Below, one piece after another: positions 60,688 to 64,000 of a stretch of DNA of 64,000 nucleotides; the stretch's first letter is position 1; each line of letters begins with the position of its first letter. The translations under genes and the position numbers were made by a program. The notes under the pieces are model-generated. The model saw nothing but the letters and a program-made list of their open reading frames with translations, was not told the DNA's origin and made no database searches. This stretch comes from Phallusia mammillata (lineage: Eukaryota; Chordata; Ascidiacea; Phlebobranchia; Ascidiidae), in the NCBI GenBank assembly GCA_003260075.1, contig QLIY01000358.1, forward strand, positions 77,959 to 141,958, read 5' to 3'.

Positions 60688-60839
60688 GCTTTATCAAAAC
60701 GAAAACCACACAGTTAAAGGTTATTATTGAAGATGGAAACGTATGTGCGGCTGGCGTACAAATGCTATTTAAATTTTAACATACATTACTTTCTATGTTC
60801 GGCATCGACGTTTAGTGTTTTGATTAACTTTTAACCTGC
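60448..60839 (+). repeat. 150-bp block in two copies around a second 87-G tract, with a coding-like tail
   Basis: 60448-60599 and 60687-60838 are near-identical copies flanking G's at 60600-60686. In one plus-strand frame both read IKTKTTQLKVIIEDGNVC..AG and end VQMLFKF-stop. Of about five differences inside the frame, four are third-position and silent and one is T/A. This hints at a real last coding exon of an unknown plus-strand gene. The family was not recognised and the acceptor is hidden by poly-G. Confidence 0.5.
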
Positions 60840-63244
60840 GTTTGATATCAAAACGTAACGAAACGCTATATTGTAACAAATAATCTGTTTCAATTTAGAC
60901 TGCAAGGTTTTTTGACACCACATTTCTGCGTTAAAAACTACAAATGTATTACAATATTACCTTAATGGTTAAAACGTATTTGCTCATTTTCTCTTTTTAT
61001 GTAGTTTTTTAAGCCTACACCTGCAACCTAAACATAATCAGAAACAACTACTTTCTCTGTATGATTAGACAGCATTTTATAAATTATCGCTCAAACTGAA
61101 CTCAAATTTTGGTTTCTTTTTTTTCTTCAAGTGATAAATAGAATCGAATAGGGAAACTCCGTAAATGAAAACTATATACCATAACACTATTATAGTTGTG
61201 TGTCTCATAAAAGCATTGCAAATACTAATTTAAACAATAAACATGTGTCGTACAATTTGCGAATAGTCGTGCAATTCACATCCGAGTTCGTGTAACTTTC
61301 ACCCGCTCAAACTGTAACTTTCAACACCCGCTCAAACTGCCTCAACTTTTTTTTTGTCATCATTTTACAACCTGTTTCCGGATATGATCAATTTAAATAT
61401 AAAACAAGACAAATGGCGGACATTTGATCATGGCACGTTCTGGCGAGTTTTTTAATGACAAATTAAGGACTTTTTGCAATCTAGTTTGAACAGTTGCCGA
61501 GTTTTGAACACTTTCAGCATCTTACAAATTATATATATGTAGAGGCAGCTCAAATCCGAAATAAAAACGGCGGTCTGAAGTCAATCGTACCAGATATTCA
61601 GCGCAATTACTGATAACTTTGTAACACCTTATTCTGCCTGAAACCAATTACCTTAGATAAACTTTATCAAAAGATTTATTTTATTGCATGTATCACAGAT
61701 ACGCACCAGTTAGCGAAACCATAACAAGCATTTGTTTATGGTGAGCTATTTTTCAAAAAACAATCGATAAGCCTCCAAACCATATTGCCCCTTGATGCAC
61801 ACGATATCCTTCCGGCGTTGTCAGCTCGCAGTTACTTCACAACATGACTCAACAAAGCCCAAACAATAAACTTGATGTATTTGTAGAACTAAGTGCCATG
61901 GCCTTAATTCGTGAGCAATATCTTTACAAGTCTGCTTTTCCTTCTAGAGCCACTTTTCGTACAAAGCGGTGACATTGTCAAACTGACTCGCGTGAATAGC
62001 AATTATCTTTGAACGTTGGAATGTTTCATTGCTGAATGCTTTCTGCTACTGCTGCATACTTCATAACTAAATTGATCATTTGTTACATTAGCGCCACTGA
62101 CAGCACGCACAAGTGTTGAAAGGAAAATTACAGCGGCTTGCGCCTGGTTTAGGAAATTGTCTGCACGCTTTGCAACATGATGCTGAAATGCAACCATCTA
62201 ACATTTTTCTGCTATTTCGTGGAATGGTCTGAGTTTAAAATATAGCATATTGTAAAAAAGTGATAAAACGTTTTGCGTTAAGTGTACAACTGTTCTTTAT
62301 GCCTCCCCGATGCATTTGCATGACTTCCGTTTTGACTCTTCAGCAGTGTTTCCGTTTTCTGTTGTTCATCAAATTATATGCTCGGATACAGAATATGTTT
62401 TATGAATGGGCAAATGGGGCAACAATCGTACTGTCTTAATACTAACTTGGAAACTTAAAAGTGATATAGCCTAGTTGCACCAAGCAATGTTTTAAAAAAC
62501 GCAACATTGGTTGTTAAACCGAGCCAAATATCGCAACGGCAAACCCCCCCCCCAGCCCAATTTTATTTCACTTCTTGCAAAAAAGGCTTTGTGACAGAAG
62601 CTAAAAACGCAACCAGCAATCCGGGATCTCAACCCGCAACTCGGTGACACAAACTACCCCTATTGGTAGGGAAAACCACGTTGGCAACACTGAGTTACAC
62701 CACAGTAGTATACTATGGTTACACCTATATGTAGGGATGCCATCGTCATGGACTCCAAAATAAGGACAACCCCAACAACTTTTTTTTGTCGAAACGAAAC
62801 AAACGGTTTTGAACAAATCTTTGCATTTGTACGAGCCATGACATATCACGTGCAACATTTTTTTGCCTGAAAAAATCTGTTCTAGCAACTCCTTGTTTGT
62901 AGAAAATACTTCGTGCATCTCACGACAGCTCAGGTTTAGGATTACTTTTAATTGTAGCAGGGATTTGACTTGTAATTGTTAAAAATAAGACAATTTAAAG
63001 ACTCAAATCAAAAACAAGGACAGTTCTTAGAAAAAAGGACAATATTTTTTTCTGAGATATTGCCCTTCAAAATAAGGACAAATCATCGCAGCATACAGTG
63101 TTTTTAGCAACTTAATATGCGCAATGAGCATATTCCAAATTCAACACGCACAAAATCATTCACTCTTGAACAAATGTGCTTTAAATACCAAGAACACAAA
63201 AAAATCATTATGAATATAATTTTGCGTCTCTTTCACAAAATACG
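60840..63244. other. intergenic region, no gene recognised
   Basis: AT-rich sequence with a 10-C run at 62544-62553 and one repeat (62730-63080). No exon of LOX-B or LOX-C was found here, and nothing else is supported. Confidence 0.4.
62730..63080. repeat. degraded copy of the 'ataaggac' MITE
   Basis: Shares ggatgccatcgtc-, aataaggacaacc, tgcatttgtacgagcc and ttgtagcagggatttgac blocks with 23259-23677 in the same order. Its ends are eroded. Confidence 0.75.
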
Positions 63245-63372
63245 TTAAACATTGATGTCAACAGGAACTTTCTCTGGTAATAGATACCAGAAGGCAACTT
63301 TCTCTGGTAATAGATACCAGAAGGCCGTGGATATTTTTGAATGCTTGTAGCAGTTTGGCACGAAATATCGTT
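63245..63372 (-). pseudogene. lipoxygenase C-terminal relic (LOX-C, part 1)
   Basis: The minus strand ends WYLLPEKVPVDINV-stop (stop at 63245-63247), matching the [14 protein letters not shown] end of LOX-B. A 30-bp unit (63266-63295) is repeated exactly at 63296-63325, doubling FWYLLPEKV. Upstream, FRAKLLQAFKNIHG resembles the [13 protein letters not shown] segment but lies in another frame, so a frameshift separates them. The reading is a broken last exon. Confidence 0.7.
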
Positions 63373-63792
63373 AAAACTAAAAATCAGGAGCGATTGAGCT
63401 TTTAAATGAATGTGCTGGCGAAACAGCAACGAAACATGGCTTAAAACTGCAACCTGTTTTGGTCAGTGCCTTTTTTATGACGTCAAACACACATTTGTTG
63501 TCAGGAAATGTTTGGCCATTATTGTGTGACGATTCGGCTGTGCTGTAATAAATGGTTATTTTTGGTGATACAAAGCAACAACAACGTGACAAAACATTTT
63601 TTAACATTGCTTAACCAGTTTTAAACGGTACAACAGTGTATGTTCTAAAATAAATAACATTAATCTTTTTATTATTTTGACCAACAGTCTATATGGGAAG
63701 TTTTTAGGGCTTTGAGTTGAGTTCTTGCGGTTTCACGCATTTATGACGTCATACTTTACGTCCGCCACCTTGCATTTGTGTAAAACTCGGGG

Positions 63793-63936
63793 CCTATGCC
63801 AGTAGGGATACACAAGTGATTTGTTTCTGTTGTTAAGTTTTCGGCTTAGGTGTAGCAAGTCGGCTTTAAAGTCCTCCTGGAAATTCAGGAGCGTTTTTTT
63901 TACGAACAGTCGCTCGACAAACTCGCCCAGAAAAAC
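63793..63936 (-). pseudogene. lipoxygenase last-exon fragment (LOX-C, part 2)
   Basis: After an acceptor (cttttag) the minus strand reads VFLGEFVERLFV, FQEDFKADLLHL and NNRNKSLVYPYW, clearly homologous to the last exon of LOX-A and LOX-B. Similarity stops right after PYW, where the sequence turns to HRPRV. The missing 13 or so residues resemble those at 63245-63300, so the exon may be split by an insertion or a join. Earlier exons would lie beyond 64000. Confidence 0.78.
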
Positions 63937-64000
63937 CTAAAAGTCACCGGATATTATGTATGTCGTGAACTCGTGATCTTAAGGCCTGTCAGACCAGCCC

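Noticed and set aside
1-64000. CRISPR arrays, operons, phage or bacterial defence systems
   Set aside because: The window is a spliced animal genome; the regular repeats seen are transposon ends, homopolymers and duplications without spacer structure.

Overview
The window looks like a compact, AT-rich animal genome with many introns of 60-1000 bp. Gene structures and protein similarity suggest an invertebrate chordate, most likely an ascidian of the Ciona type. This organism call is inference and is not proven by the sequence. All genes were rebuilt by hand from exon reading frames, GT/GC-AG splice sites and phase matching, so individual boundaries may be off by a base or two.

Layout. (1) 1-2.4 kb: repeats, including a ~600 bp block present twice around a poly-G tract. 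(2) 2.4-9.2 kb, minus: complete CD36/SCARB/LIMP-2-like scavenger receptor, 13 exons. (3) 10.5-21.7 kb, minus: complete lysosomal alpha-mannosidase (GH38, MAN2B1-like), 24 exons plus a second homologous copy of exon 3. (4) 21.7-24.5 kb: head-to-head intergenic region holding three small DNA-transposon relics. (5) 24.5-41.4 kb, plus: complete 2-oxoglutarate dehydrogenase E1 (OGDH), 21 exons plus an alternative form of exon 3. (6) 41.9-42.6 kb, minus: OSTC, an oligosaccharyltransferase subunit, convergent with OGDH. (7) 42.6-45.5 kb: layered hAT-type debris. (8) 45.5-64 kb, minus: tandem lipoxygenase cluster with complete LOX-A (14 exons), LOX-B lacking its N-terminus and carrying a duplicated exon block, and LOX-C C-terminal relics at the window edge.

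The genes do not form one pathway. OGDH is a mitochondrial TCA-cycle enzyme; the mannosidase is lysosomal; the CD36-like protein is a membrane lipid/lipoprotein receptor; OSTC serves ER N-glycosylation; the lipoxygenases oxidise polyunsaturated fatty acids.

Three things stand out. First, nearly every C or G tract of 9 or more bases sits exactly between two near-identical direct copies of 45-1200 bp. This looks like haplotypes or reads stitched together at homopolymers and damages the LOX-B model; a biological origin is not excluded. Second, two genes carry alternative exon pairs: the OGDH pair matches the mammalian exon pair that sets calcium sensitivity, and the mannosidase pair lies in the catalytic domain. 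Third, several short non-autonomous hAT-like elements keep recognisable 8-bp target-site duplications. Single ambiguous bases occur at 19, 17881, 23456, 43481 and 51388.
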